A stretch of DNA of 64,000 nucleotides from Tissierella pigra (GCF_009695605.1 NZ_VUNQ01000012.1:1-64000); one strand, 5' to 3'. Counted from the stretch's first letter, positions 18,850-27,995 are shown. Notes: generated from the letters alone by a model not told the origin. Translations and numbers: made by a program.

Positions 18850-20031
18850 ATGGAATATGAAATTATATATTTACCAAAAGAGAAATGGAAGGGGACTGTT
18901 ATTCCAATAGGATATACAACAGACAAATATTATGATGTTTTAGTTAATAAAACAGATAAAGGATTTGATATTAACATAGAAAAGAAAGATTTTAACAAGT
19001 CAGTAACTCATACACCAGAAGAATATGATTTTCCAGATAAGTTATATGAGGATCATTGGGATAATGCTTATGCTTGGGGAGTGTTAGTTAAGGATGAATT
19101 AATTGCTGCAATTGAAACGAATCAAGAATTATGGTCTAATCGTCTAAGAATTACAGAACTTTGGGTATCAGAAAAATATCAAAAGCAAGGAATAGGTCAT
19201 AGGTTAATTGAGATGGCAAAGGAGCAAGCAAGAAGAGAACGACGTCGTGCCGTTATACTAGAAACACAATCTTGTAATGTTAATGCAATAGATTTTTATC
19301 AGCATGAAGGTTTTACCTTAATTGGTATGGATACTTGCTGTTACAGAAATAATGATTTGGAGAGAAAAGAAGTAAGGTTAGAATTTGGATGGTTTCCTGA
19401 AGAAAAGAAAAGATTAAATAGAGAAGATATAGAAATTAGAATGGAGACAAGATCAGATTGGTATAGTGTAGAGTTGATGACACAACATGCTTTTTGGAAT
19501 AAACATCATCTGGGATGTGATGAACATTATCTTGTGCATAAATTACGCCAAGATAAAGACTATCTTCCAGAGTTAAGCAGAATAGCAGTAAAAGATGGAG
19601 AGGTAATAGGGTGTATAATGTATTCAAAGGCCCGAGTCATTGATGGATCAGATATACATGAGATTATAACCTTTGGACCTCTTTGTGTAGAGCCTAAATG
19701 GCAGGGATGTGGAGTTGGTGAGTTGCTATTAAGAGAAACAATGGAATTAGCTGCAAATAGAGGATATAAAGGAATTATAATTTTTGGAGAACCAGATTAT
19801 TATCCTAGAATAGGATTTAAAACATGTGATAATTTTAATATTACAACTTCAAATGGTAAAAATTTTGATGCATTTATGGGAATTGAATTAGTAGAAGGTA
19901 GTATGAAAGATATAAAAGGAAAATTCTATGGATCTGAAGTCTTTGAGAATCTTCCAAAGGAAGAAGTAGAAGAATATAATAAAAAGTTTCCACAACTGCA
20001 AAAATTAAGATTTCCAGGGCAGTGGAATTAA
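18850..20031 (+). CDS. Tandem-domain GNAT N-acetyltransferase
   Basis: Cytoplasmic acetyl-CoA-dependent acetyltransferase of 393 residues made of two GNAT domains. The first has the acetyl-CoA loop Q-K-Q-G-I-G (about 117-122) and N-A-I-D-F-Y near its end. The second has Q-G-C-G-V-G (about 284-289) and Y-Y-P-R-I-G-F. In such proteins often only one domain is catalytic. The substrate is unknown. GTGTGAAGCT before the ATG offers only a weak ribosome site. It is a single gene between the thiC terminator and the FMN reductase gene. Confidence 0.88.
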   Translation: MEYEIIYLPKEKWKGTVIPIGYTTDKYYDVLVNKTDKGFDINIEKKDFNKSVTHTPEEYDFPDKLYEDHWDNAYAWGVLVKDELIAAIETNQELWSNRLRITELWVSEKYQKQGIGHRLIEMAKEQARRERRRAVILETQSCNVNAIDFYQHEGFTLIGMDTCCYRNNDLERKEVRLEFGWFPEEKKRLNREDIEIRMETRSDWYSVELMTQHAFWNKHHLGCDEHYLVHKLRQDKDYLPELSRIAVKDGEVIGCIMYSKARVIDGSDIHEIITFGPLCVEPKWQGCGVGELLLRETMELAANRGYKGIIIFGEPDYYPRIGFKTCDNFNITTSNGKNFDAFMGIELVEGSMKDIKGKFYGSEVFENLPKEEVEEYNKKFPQLQKLRFPGQWN

Positions 20032-20119
20032 TTAAATATTAAAATAAGATAAATTAAATGATAAAATGGTAGAAGTAGAAAGGTAAGAAACTATAAAATA
20101 GATATTTGGAGGCCCTGAG

Positions 20120-20821
20120 ATGATAAAGATTACAGTAATTCATGGACAATCACATAAAGGGAGTACTTATAATATTACCAAACAAATAATTGATAAAATC
20201 TTAGATACTAACAAAGAAATTTATGAGTATTTTATGCCAAGAGATACACCAAACTATTGTATTGGGTGTTATAATTGCTTTAATGAAAGTGAGAATTCCT
20301 GTCCACAAGCAGAAAAGGTACAAAAAATTGTTAAGTCTATGGAAATATCTGATATTATTGTTATTGATTCACCAACGTATTGCTTTGAAATGACAGGACA
20401 ACTGAAAACTTTATTTGACCATTTTGGGTATATGTGGCTCTCCCATCGACCAAAGCAAGTTATGTTTAATAAAGTGGGGATTGTGATTTCAACAGCAGCA
20501 GGGGCAGGAGCTAGGAAGGTTACCAAAGCATTAGCACAGCAAATGTTTTGGCTTGGAATACCTAAGGTTTTCCAATATAGTAAAAATGTAAGTGCTTCCA
20601 ATTGGGAAATGGTTCCAAATAAAGTTAAAAAATCAATTGAACATGATATTTCTAAACTTTCTACGAAGGTACAGTCTAAAGTAGGGAAGGTAAGTCCAAA
20701 TTTTAGACTAAAATTTATATTTACTATAATGGGAATGATGCAAAAATCAAATAATTGGAATAAGGTTGATCAAAACTATTGGAAAGAAAATGGTTGGTTA
20801 GATAAAAAAACACCTTGGTAG
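20120..20821 (+). CDS. NAD(P)H-dependent FMN reductase (flavodoxin-like)
   Basis: Flavodoxin-fold oxidoreductase of 233 residues. The FMN phosphate loop G-Q-S-H-K-G-S-T is at residues 9-16. C-I-G-C-Y-N-C-F (about 47-54) follows, resembling the cysteine segment of iron-sulphur flavoproteins. S-P-T-Y-C-F-E-M contacts the flavin. The C-terminal 60 residues are an extra helical extension. A TGGAGG ribosome site precedes the ATG. It may reduce flavin, quinones or xenobiotics. The cysteine set is smaller than in true iron-sulphur flavoproteins, so cluster binding is uncertain. Confidence 0.85.
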   Translation: MIKITVIHGQSHKGSTYNITKQIIDKILDTNKEIYEYFMPRDTPNYCIGCYNCFNESENSCPQAEKVQKIVKSMEISDIIVIDSPTYCFEMTGQLKTLFDHFGYMWLSHRPKQVMFNKVGIVISTAAGAGARKVTKALAQQMFWLGIPKVFQYSKNVSASNWEMVPNKVKKSIEHDISKLSTKVQSKVGKVSPNFRLKFIFTIMGMMQKSNNWNKVDQNYWKENGWLDKKTPW

Positions 20822-20873
20822 TTAAAATAGATATTATTGTTGCTAGATATTATAAGAATCTAATGGATATAAG

Positions 20874-21113
20874 GTGTTAAACTATACTCCATTTTCTTGT
20901 AGCCAAAATATTCAAGGAACATATCCAATAATGGTGCAAATATTTATATGTAATGCTGATGGAGAATTATTAAACAAAAGTAATGAAACGAAAAATATTA
21001 GATGGATGCCGTTAATAGAATTAAAAGGATTATTAGAAAGTAATAAAGGTCTATTTTATCCAATGCACATTACTACTTTAGAAAGATATTTAAAAATGAA
21101 ATTAAAATATTAA
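20874..21113 (+). pseudogene. Nudix hydrolase, C-terminal remnant
   Basis: A 79-residue fragment. It resembles the last half of Nudix (MutT-like) hydrolases, with a typical N-I-R-W-M-P-L-x-E-L segment and the FYPMHITTLERYL tail. The Nudix box (GX5EX7REUXEEXGU) is missing and no ribosome site precedes the GTG at 20874, so this is most likely a decayed gene. Confidence 0.6.
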
Positions 21114-21301
21114 TAGTTTACAGTATTCCTAATTTAATGTCATTACGAATATAAATTAAACTAAAGGTACATAGCATAATCACATTTGATAATCATGTTT
21201 GGAGAATATAAAACAAATAAAAGGAGGGAAGTTACCAAGGAATGGAGATATTACAAAAGCATTCAAGTTATAGATTTTTGTAAATCTTTGGTAGCGGTAA
21301 A
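21114..21301 (+). other. Leader region of the paired membrane-protein genes
   Basis: It contains an AAAGGAGGG ribosome-like site at about 21221 followed by a 13-codon ORF (ATG near 21243). TACCAAGG (about 21233) can pair with CTTTGGTA (about 21287) just before the gene at 21302. It may be a short leader-peptide or attenuator region, but the evidence is thin. Confidence 0.25.
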
Positions 21302-21862
21302 ATGAATAAAAAGTTATTTGGTAAAAGGAGTACAATGTTATTAGGATTAATGGCATTTATTGCAACTGGAGGAGGCTTAATTATTTCAACAGCAGCTAAT
21401 GAAGAAAATTTTTATAAGACAGAAATTTTAATAATTTTTGGATGTTTCTTTGCCATAAGTTTAGTAGATCACTTTAAAAATTTAATAGGAAGAGACGATA
21501 AAATCGAGGTTAATAAGAAAAGTTTATATGTTTTAATATGTTCATTTATAGGGGTTACTTTAACATGGTTTATAAATCATGAAATGGGATATGGAGCAGT
21601 TATTGCCAATGGGTTAGTAGGTGTAATGGCTGCCATATTTCTTCCAAACGATTTGGCTGGCATAACATATACATCATCATTTGTTGGAATGAGTTCATTG
21701 GCAGTGATACCCTCTATGGGGGCAGCTGCACTAGGAGGTTTAATAGTGGGCTTAATTCTTTTAACTACTGTGGAAATTTACGCAGGTATTGGTGGAAAAG
21801 GTGGAACTACAGCAGCATTGTCTACAATAATTACGAAAACAATAATCAGAATTTTTAGTTAG
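21302..21862 (+). CDS. Integral membrane protein, larger half of a paired module
   Basis: Membrane protein of 186 residues with about five hydrophobic segments. It is Gly- and Ala-rich near the end, with I-G-G-K-G-G-T-T-A-A. The next gene's product has an I-G-G-R-L-G-T-I-A-A segment at the equivalent place, so the two look like homologous halves of one complex, perhaps a transporter. Ten bases and a TAGGAGG site separate them. No named family was recognised. A Cache-domain protein follows in the same direction. Confidence 0.7.
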   Translation: MNKKLFGKRSTMLLGLMAFIATGGGLIISTAANEENFYKTEILIIFGCFFAISLVDHFKNLIGRDDKIEVNKKSLYVLICSFIGVTLTWFINHEMGYGAVIANGLVGVMAAIFLPNDLAGITYTSSFVGMSSLAVIPSMGAAALGGLIVGLILLTTVEIYAGIGGKGGTTAALSTIITKTIIRIFS

Positions 21863-21872
21863 GAGGTATTAC

Positions 21873-22265
21873 ATGGAAGAAGTGATTATTTTAATAATAT
21901 CAATAGTTGCAGGCATGGCTACTTATATAGTAGCCAATATTTTAAAGAGAGGTGCAGTTATTGCTTCAGCTATCATAACTTTGGTATCGGGACTTATGCT
22001 TCCCTATTTTTTTCCTTTAACGGGTGGTGTATTGGCAACGGCTGCAGCTTGTTCTTCTTATGCTGGAATGATTTCTCTTGAAAATGCACTAAATCTTTTA
22101 GAAATGGCTGTAATATCTTTAATGACAGGAATACTCTTTATAGCTGCTAAAAGTGCATATATAGGTATTGGTGGAAGGCTCGGTACAATAGCTGCTATAT
22201 CATGTTTTGCATGGCTGGGATTTAAAAAAGTATTTGTAGGATTAGATGAAAAATCTGAAGGCTAA
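21873..22265 (+). CDS. Integral membrane protein, smaller half of a paired module
   Basis: Membrane protein of 130 residues with three or four hydrophobic segments. It ends in a G-I-G-G-R-L-G-T-I-A-A-I segment that parallels the preceding protein's C-terminus. It is translated from a ribosome site overlapping the upstream stop region. The two proteins probably form a heteromeric membrane complex. The substrate and family are unknown. Confidence 0.7.
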   Translation: MEEVIILIISIVAGMATYIVANILKRGAVIASAIITLVSGLMLPYFFPLTGGVLATAAACSSYAGMISLENALNLLEMAVISLMTGILFIAAKSAYIGIGGRLGTIAAISCFAWLGFKKVFVGLDEKSEG

Positions 22266-22318
22266 ACATTTGTTATACAAAGCAGGAAATGTAAATGGTA
22301 AAAGGGAGGGAATAATTT

Positions 22319-23041
22319 ATGAAAATCAACAAAACAAAGTTAATAGCATATTGTGGGATGATAGCCTTGTTAGCTAGTATGATTGTTGGTTTATTAGGAT
22401 TTTCAAACAGTACAAAAAATATAAATGATATTAAAAATCAATTGCTAAAAAAGCATGTTGAAAATAATATAAATTTAACAATGAAATATATCAATAACTC
22501 TTATGGTACATTAACTCAAGGAGATGGAACCTTACTTGATAGTGATGGTAACAGTATAGAAGGTAGATTTGGTGTGGTAGACTCTGTATTAGAAGATTTA
22601 GGAGATAAGTCTACTATTTTTGTTAAAGTTAAAGATGACTTTAAAAGAATTTCAACAAACATTATGTCTGATGAAAACGAAAGGGCAATAGATACATTTT
22701 TAGGTACTGACCATAATGCGTATCAAACAGTAATAAATGGTGAGTTGTATATAGGGGAGGCAGCAATACTAGGTGAAAGTTATTATACGGCCTACCAGCC
22801 TATAAAAGATAAAAATAACAATGTAATAGGGTTATTGTTTGTAGGTATGCCAACAAAAACATTGGATGATATTGTAAAATCACATGATGCAGAAATGAGT
22901 AAAATAAACATATTAATTATTGTATTAAGAGCTATTTCACTAGGCTCACTAATTGCATTGGTCGGTGCATCAGTTGTTGGTACAAAATTTAATATTGCCA
23001 AGACACATACATCAGAGGAACTTGCTGATATGTCTGAATAA
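22319..23041 (+). CDS. Cache-type membrane sensor lacking its signalling domain
   Basis: Protein of 240 residues with a transmembrane helix (about 8-28), an extracytoplasmic single Cache-like sensor (about 35-190, with Y-T-A-Y-Q-P-I-K-D and N-V-I-G-L-L-F-V-G) and a second helix (about 197-222). Methyl-accepting chemotaxis proteins have this layout followed by HAMP and signalling domains. Here the second helix leads within a few residues to T-S-E-E-L-A-D-M-S-E and stop, which resembles the far C-terminus of such receptors. Translation of the next bases continues LSLISDDIDK. An internal deletion of the signalling region is likely. It follows the paired membrane genes. Confidence 0.6.
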   Translation: MKINKTKLIAYCGMIALLASMIVGLLGFSNSTKNINDIKNQLLKKHVENNINLTMKYINNSYGTLTQGDGTLLDSDGNSIEGRFGVVDSVLEDLGDKSTIFVKVKDDFKRISTNIMSDENERAIDTFLGTDHNAYQTVINGELYIGEAAILGESYYTAYQPIKDKNNNVIGLLFVGMPTKTLDDIVKSHDAEMSKINILIIVLRAISLGSLIALVGASVVGTKFNIAKTHTSEELADMSE

Positions 23042-23173
23042 CTATCTCTAATTTCAGACGATATAGATAAATAAGACTTAGCAAAAGCAACCCAAATTAT
23101 TCAGTATGGGTGTAAACTGTGAACGTAGAGTATTTATATTATCCTCATATTATTTTTCCAAAACGGAGGGTCT

Positions 23174-24628
23174 ATGAAAAATATTATTGTTTTTGTTATA
23201 GCGTCAATTATACTATTCTCAGGATTGGCAACACCAAGTTATGCGTTGTCAGATTCGCAATCTAATTCAATACAAACATTGTTGGATGATGCTTGTCGTA
23301 TATCAGGTGTTCCAGGAATGTCAATTTCAATACTTGTGAAGGATGAAGTACTCTACTTTTCTTCAGGATATGCAGATCGTGAAAAGGGACAGTCAGCAAG
23401 CGAGAATACTCTATATGAGCTGGCTTCAGTCAGTAAAGCTTTTACTGGTATGGGTATTCTGCTAATGGAAGAACAAGGATTACTGTCAATGACTGACACC
23501 ATCCAAAAGTATTTACCTTGGTTTACATTAAAGTATCAGGGGAAACCTATTGATATGGGAAGTATTACACTAAATAATTTTTTACATCATACTAGTGGAT
23601 TAACAAATGAAAGTCACTTTCAAAACATCCCACAAGGAAATACTCCAGATATGTTGCAAAAAACTATAGAAATGCTTGTAGATGCTGAATTGTCTTTCTA
23701 TCCTGGTGAGCAGTATAATTATGGAACTGTTAATTATGACGTATTAGGTATGGTTATTGAGATTGTGTCGGGTCAGAGCTATGAAGACTACATGAAAAAA
23801 CAAGTGTTTCAGCCGTTAGGACTACACCAGACGTATGTTTATAAAGAAGATGCTCAAGCTACTGGACAATTGGCACAGGGCTACCGATCTTCCTTCTTTA
23901 TGACGACCCCATATGATGCACCGAATTATGCCGGGAATAAACCTGCAGGTTACATCATTTCTTGCACCAAAGATATGGCACGTTGGATGGGCATACAGAT
24001 GGGTATTGTGCAGGATATACCCAAAGTATTCTGTGATGTTGTTAAGACATCACATCAGGGAGATATGTCAGTTTCGGATGTCAACGGAATGTTTTATGGG
24101 GCAGGGTGGTCAGTAAATTCTGACCAAACAATTATTGAACACACGGGAGGTAATCCCAATTTTGCAACTGAAGTGGTAATACTGCCAAACCAACGCACGG
24201 GCATATGCTTGTTGACCAATGGTGCAAATACTAACACCAATTTAGTGTTAAAAGTTAAGGAGATATTGGATGGTAATATGTCTCAGTCCTATGAAATAAG
24301 CAGCACACAGTTTTTTGACATCACTTTGTCGTTTGCCACAATTATTTGCTGTATGTTGGCTGTTCTGTTCTTTCTTTTAGGATTACGCAGAAAGAAAATG
24401 AATAAGCAGCAGCCAATACCAAAAAAGAGCATAATCGTGGCTGTTATTTGTTTAATAGTTACTATAATATGCTGGGTTTTCCCAATGTTTATGGGATACA
24501 ATTGGTCAACGATACTTATTTGGCAAACATATAGTATTATTACAGCTTTAATTTCACTGACGTTATTAACAGCATGTATTACATGGTTTGTATACATTTG
24601 TCGATATAATGATATATTTAGAAAATAA
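23174..24628 (+). CDS. Serine beta-lactamase-like hydrolase with membrane anchor
   Basis: Class C beta-lactamase/penicillin-binding-like protein (PF00144 type) of 484 residues. A signal peptide (1-25) is followed by the catalytic S85-V-S-K88 motif, and an H-T-G-G motif lies near residue 325. The position of the conserved Y-x-N reads Y183-G-T, so the usual Asn is missing. Three C-terminal membrane helices (about 378-480) anchor it. It may act on peptidoglycan peptides or small esters; true beta-lactam resistance is doubtful. Codon use is somewhat richer in G+C than its neighbours, which hints at transfer. A CGGAGGG site precedes the ATG. Confidence 0.85.
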   Translation: MKNIIVFVIASIILFSGLATPSYALSDSQSNSIQTLLDDACRISGVPGMSISILVKDEVLYFSSGYADREKGQSASENTLYELASVSKAFTGMGILLMEEQGLLSMTDTIQKYLPWFTLKYQGKPIDMGSITLNNFLHHTSGLTNESHFQNIPQGNTPDMLQKTIEMLVDAELSFYPGEQYNYGTVNYDVLGMVIEIVSGQSYEDYMKKQVFQPLGLHQTYVYKEDAQATGQLAQGYRSSFFMTTPYDAPNYAGNKPAGYIISCTKDMARWMGIQMGIVQDIPKVFCDVVKTSHQGDMSVSDVNGMFYGAGWSVNSDQTIIEHTGGNPNFATEVVILPNQRTGICLLTNGANTNTNLVLKVKEILDGNMSQSYEISSTQFFDITLSFATIICCMLAVLFFLLGLRRKKMNKQQPIPKKSIIVAVICLIVTIICWVFPMFMGYNWSTILIWQTYSIITALISLTLLTACITWFVYICRYNDIFRK

Positions 24629-25026
24629 GGGGTTTATACGTTTTTCTTATGCTAATAAAAGTGAATGTAAATCAGAATTACCTGCATATCAGACACATCT
24701 GTGCCTATCTAGCTAGTCAAGGGATCAGTAGCATTTTGTTCATTTCATACATTGTAAACATGCTAAATATTATATGTGAAAATTATATAAAATTAAAACT
24801 ATAAATGCACTAAGACAAAAAAGTCCTAGTGCATTTGTTTTATATTAATCCAAAACCAAATACTGATAAAATGTCTTGAAAAAGAATAATGAGATATAAA
24901 CTTGGTTACCCTATGCTTTATATAAAAGATTTTAGAGTTAAAAAGAGATATTTATTTTTGCATTATAAAGCAAAAAATATAGTATAAACAATGGTGTTGT
25001 GCTTTTATTATGAAAAGAGGGAATCA
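24629..25026 (+). other. Leader region of the ethanolamine locus
   Basis: About 400 bases without a gene. It includes a strong terminator (24803-24843) and AT-rich DNA that should contain the promoter of the eut operon. No convincing -35/-10 pair with 17-bp spacing was found. The terminator could end the hydrolase transcript or act as an attenuator for eutS; its six-base loop is all A, so it lacks the G expected for an ANTAR target. Confidence 0.4.
24803..24843 (+). terminator. Intrinsic terminator before eutS
   Basis: AAATGCACTA pairs with TAGTGCATTT through an inner GAC/GTC stem, followed by a T-rich tract. Confidence 0.8.
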
Positions 25027-25371
25027 ATGAATATATTAGAAAGAAAGATATTTGAATCAGTACCAGGAAAACAAGTGACGTTGGCACATATCATAGCAAA
25101 TCCAGATGATCGAATCTTTGAAAAATTAGGCTTAAATGACGAAAAGTATCATGCAATTGGTATTTTAACCATAACTCCACCAGAGGTTGCAATCATTGCT
25201 GTGGATATAGCTAAGAAGACTGCACCTATTAAAATAGGATTTGTTGATAGATTCAGTGGTTCAGTATTTATTTTAGGAGATGTATCAGCTATACAATCTG
25301 CTATGGAACAGGTTGTCACTTCTCTAAGAGATCTTATGCAGTTTTCTGTCCCCAAAATAACAAGAACTTAA
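25027..25371 (+). CDS. eutS: Ethanolamine microcompartment shell protein EutS
   Basis: Shell hexamer of the BMC family (circularly permuted BMC domain), 114 residues, the first structural gene of the ethanolamine locus. Family features are the N-terminal P-G-K-Q-V-T-L-A-H and the core I-G-I-L-T-I-T-P-P-E and G-F-V-D-R-F-S-G. ATG 25027 has a GAGGGAATC site; an in-frame upstream ATG at 24991 gives an atypical extension. EutS proteins form bent hexamers at shell edges. A second eutS paralogue occurs at 27626. The eutP gene follows within 17 bases. Confidence 0.93.
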   Translation: MNILERKIFESVPGKQVTLAHIIANPDDRIFEKLGLNDEKYHAIGILTITPPEVAIIAVDIAKKTAPIKIGFVDRFSGSVFILGDVSAIQSAMEQVVTSLRDLMQFSVPKITRT

Positions 25372-25387
25372 TAGGTAGGTATAAAAA

Positions 25388-25828
25388 ATGAAAAAAATCA
25401 TGTTAATTGGATCAGTTGGAAGTGGGAAAACCACCCTTTGCCAAAGAATTCAAGGAGAGACAATTAAATATAAAAAAACACAATCAGTTGAGTTCTATTC
25501 TCAGATGATAGATACACCAGGTGAGTTTGTCCTGCATAGAAGATTTTATAGTGCTTTGCAAATGATGGCTGCTAGTTCAGATGTTATTGGGTTTGTCTGC
25601 AGCGTTACAGAATTAGGACAGACATTTTCTCCCTATTTTGCACAAAATTTTACGAAACCATGTATAGGGATTATTACAAAGATAGATCTAGCACCAAATG
25701 AAGAAGCTATTATAAATGCTGAGAAAAGATTAGAGCTAGCAGGTGTTGACAAAATCTTTCGTCTCTCAGCTGTTGAAGATGAAGGAATAGCAGAGTTGAT
25801 AGCTTATCTTTCTAAAGAGGAGGAATAA
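25388..25828 (+). CDS. eutP: Ethanolamine utilisation P-loop protein EutP
   Basis: P-loop NTPase of the EutP/PduV family, 146 residues. Walker A is G-S-V-G-S-G-K-T-T (residues 8-16), D-T-P-G-E appears at about 42, and the nucleotide-specificity loop is T-K-I-D (about 97-100). Members have been linked to acetate kinase activity and to localisation of the microcompartment. It lies between eutS and the adenosyltransferase gene with very short gaps, consistent with one eut transcript. Confidence 0.92.
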   Translation: MKKIMLIGSVGSGKTTLCQRIQGETIKYKKTQSVEFYSQMIDTPGEFVLHRRFYSALQMMAASSDVIGFVCSVTELGQTFSPYFAQNFTKPCIGIITKIDLAPNEEAIINAEKRLELAGVDKIFRLSAVEDEGIAELIAYLSKEEE

Positions 25829-25830
25829 AT

Positions 25831-26409
25831 TTGCAAATTTATACTAGAACTGGTGATAAAGGTTATACTAAGATAATTGGTGGTATTCAATTAGCAAAAG
25901 ATAGTGAACGTATAAAAGCATATGGAACTATTGATGAACTAAATAGTTTCGTAGGATATGCTATTACACTTATAAAGAATAATGATTCTTTGAAAAACGA
26001 ATTGACACAGATTCAACAGTATTTATTTGATTGTGGCAACGATTTAGCGACACCAGCAGGAAAAGGAATATATAGAGTTACATCTGATTTGACACAGTGG
26101 ATTGAAAAATGTATTGATGATTATGCAGGTATTCCCAAAGAAGTAGAGTCGTTTATTTTGCCAGGTGGTTCACAGGTAGCAAGTATTTTACATATTTGTA
26201 GAACAATTGCTAGAAGGGCAGAAAGAGAGATAGTAACATTCCAATGGACTAATGATATGAATGAAGAGGTTTTGATATTTATTAATCGCTTATCAGATTA
26301 CTTTTTTTCATTAGCACGTGTTGTAAATGCAAATGAAGGCATAGAAGATGTACTTTATGAAAGAAGTGGAAAGGTATTCCATATAAATTTGAAAAAAGAA
26401 GATTTATAA
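25831..26409 (+). CDS. Cob(I)alamin adenosyltransferase, PduO type
   Basis: Transfers the adenosyl group of ATP to reduced cobalamin, making the adenosylcobalamin cofactor of EutBC. The 192-residue protein has the PduO/MMAB signature T-R-T-G-D-K-G at the N-terminus, then Y-G-T-I-D-E-L-N-S, and R-T-I-A-R-R-A-E-R-E. The start is TTG, selected by an AGGAGGAATAAAT site two codons after the eutP stop. A separate EutT-like protein is encoded at 35122, so the locus carries two candidate corrinoid-handling proteins. Confidence 0.93.
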   Translation: MQIYTRTGDKGYTKIIGGIQLAKDSERIKAYGTIDELNSFVGYAITLIKNNDSLKNELTQIQQYLFDCGNDLATPAGKGIYRVTSDLTQWIEKCIDDYAGIPKEVESFILPGGSQVASILHICRTIARRAEREIVTFQWTNDMNEEVLIFINRLSDYFFSLARVVNANEGIEDVLYERSGKVFHINLKKEDL

Positions 26410-26461
26410 TAACTAAAAATATATTTTCCTATGGATTTTTTGTTGGAAAGGAGTAGTAGCT

Positions 26462-27601
26462 ATGCAAAAAATAAGATTTGGAACAACGTTATATATAGGT
26501 GAAGAGAGTCTGGAAAGACTATCAGATTTCAAGAATGAAAAGATTTTGATAGTAACCGATTCTTTTATTGCTTCATCAGATTTACTTTCACGCATTAAAA
26601 GTTATATTGATAGCAGCACAGAAATAATGGTATTTTCTGAAGTTATTCCAGATCCCCCAATTGATAATATTGTTGCTGGGTTAGAATATAGTAAGGATTT
26701 TCCAGTCACCATTTTATTAGCAATAGGTGGTGGCTCTGCTATAGACGCAGCAAAAGCTATGTTTTATTTTGGTAAATTGACCGAGAGATTTAATCAGATA
26801 CGATTTATTGCTATTCCTACAACAAGTGGAACAGGCTCAGAGGTTACAAATTTCTCCATTATCACCGATGATGAAAAGGGAACAAAATATCCATTGATTA
26901 CAGATGAAATATTGCCAGACGAAGCTATTTTAGATTCTGGTCTTGTTGCAGGTTTACCACCTAAGCAAACTGCTGATACGGGTATTGATGTTCTTACTCA
27001 CGCTATAGAAGCTTATGTTTCTACTAGTGCCAATGATATTTCTGATGCTTTAAGTGAAAAAGCTATACGCTATGTATTCACTTATTTAGAGAGGGCTTAT
27101 AAAGATGGAAACGATAAAGAAGCACGTGAAAAAATGCATATGGCATCAACAATGGCTGGAATGGCCTTTAACATAGCTTCACTAGGGTTAAACCATGGTA
27201 TAGCACATGCAGCAGGAGCACGTTGGCATATTCCACATGGAAGAATAAATGGTATTTTATTACCAAATGTTATTTGCTATAATGCAGGAGTTATCAAAGG
27301 AAATTATACTAAGAATACTACCCCCGCTGCAAATCGGTATGCAGAAATAGCTAAATTTTTAGGATTAAATGCTGGAAATACACAAATGGGTGTACGAAGT
27401 CTAGTAAATGCAATTCTTGCACTTGAAAAGAGACTTTCCATTCCAAAGAGTCTTTCTGAATGGGGAGTTAGTAAGAAACAATTTGAATCAGATAAAAATG
27501 TAATAGCAGAAGCTGCTTTGGCAGATCGTTGTACAGAAACCAACCCTATTACTCCAACTAGAGAAGATGTAATTAGTATTCTAGGGAAATCATTTATATA
27601 A
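26462..27601 (+). CDS. eutG: Iron-containing alcohol dehydrogenase EutG
   Basis: Reduces acetaldehyde to ethanol and regenerates NAD+ inside the ethanolamine microcompartment. It is a 379-residue type III alcohol dehydrogenase with the NAD loop G-G-G-S-A-I-D-A-A-K, P-T-T-S-G-T-G-S-E-V, and metal-binding residues in D-V-L-T-H-A-I-E and N-H-G-I-A-H (about 243-265). An AAAGGAG site precedes the ATG. A second eutS follows 24 bases later. Confidence 0.93.
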   Translation: MQKIRFGTTLYIGEESLERLSDFKNEKILIVTDSFIASSDLLSRIKSYIDSSTEIMVFSEVIPDPPIDNIVAGLEYSKDFPVTILLAIGGGSAIDAAKAMFYFGKLTERFNQIRFIAIPTTSGTGSEVTNFSIITDDEKGTKYPLITDEILPDEAILDSGLVAGLPPKQTADTGIDVLTHAIEAYVSTSANDISDALSEKAIRYVFTYLERAYKDGNDKEAREKMHMASTMAGMAFNIASLGLNHGIAHAAGARWHIPHGRINGILLPNVICYNAGVIKGNYTKNTTPAANRYAEIAKFLGLNAGNTQMGVRSLVNAILALEKRLSIPKSLSEWGVSKKQFESDKNVIAEAALADRCTETNPITPTREDVISILGKSFI

Positions 27602-27625
27602 ACTTTAATTAAATGAGGTGATTAC

Positions 27626-27970
27626 TTGGAGGGAAATGAAAGAATTATACAGGAATATGTTCCTGGCAAACAAATCACTGTTGCTCATGTTATTGCAAAG
27701 GCTGATTTAGAATTATATCAAAAGATGGGGATAGTACAATCTGGAAATGAAGCAGTGGGAATTTTAACTATAACACCAAGCGAAGCATCAATTATCGCTG
27801 TTGATATAGCAACAAAGTCTGCTGAAATAGAAATTGGTTTTGTTGATAGATTCTCAGGTGCAGTAGTTATAATTGGGGATGTTTCTTCAGTTAAGATTGC
27901 TTTAGAAAACATTTTAGAAACTATGGAAAGTCTTTTAGATTTTACGGTTGTACCTTTATCTAGTACCTAA
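27626..27970 (+). CDS. Second EutS-type shell protein
   Basis: A 114-residue paralogue of the EutS encoded at 25027. It shares P-G-K-Q-I-T-V-A-H, G-I-L-T-I-T-P-S-E and G-F-V-D-R-F-S-G but differs in the N-terminal arm and the C-terminus. Translation starts at TTG behind GAGGTGATTAC. It is the last gene before the ANTAR-type leader. Two EutS forms could build different shell edges or a mixed hexamer. Confidence 0.9.
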   Translation: MEGNERIIQEYVPGKQITVAHVIAKADLELYQKMGIVQSGNEAVGILTITPSEASIIAVDIATKSAEIEIGFVDRFSGAVVIIGDVSSVKIALENILETMESLLDFTVVPLSST

Positions 27971-27995
27971 ATTACATTTAAAATAAATATATAAA

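Noticed and set aside
24803-24843. A second ANTAR-type antiterminator site before eutS
   Set aside because: The hairpin has a six-base loop, but it is all A and lacks the G at position 4. No alternative hairpin overlaps its stem.
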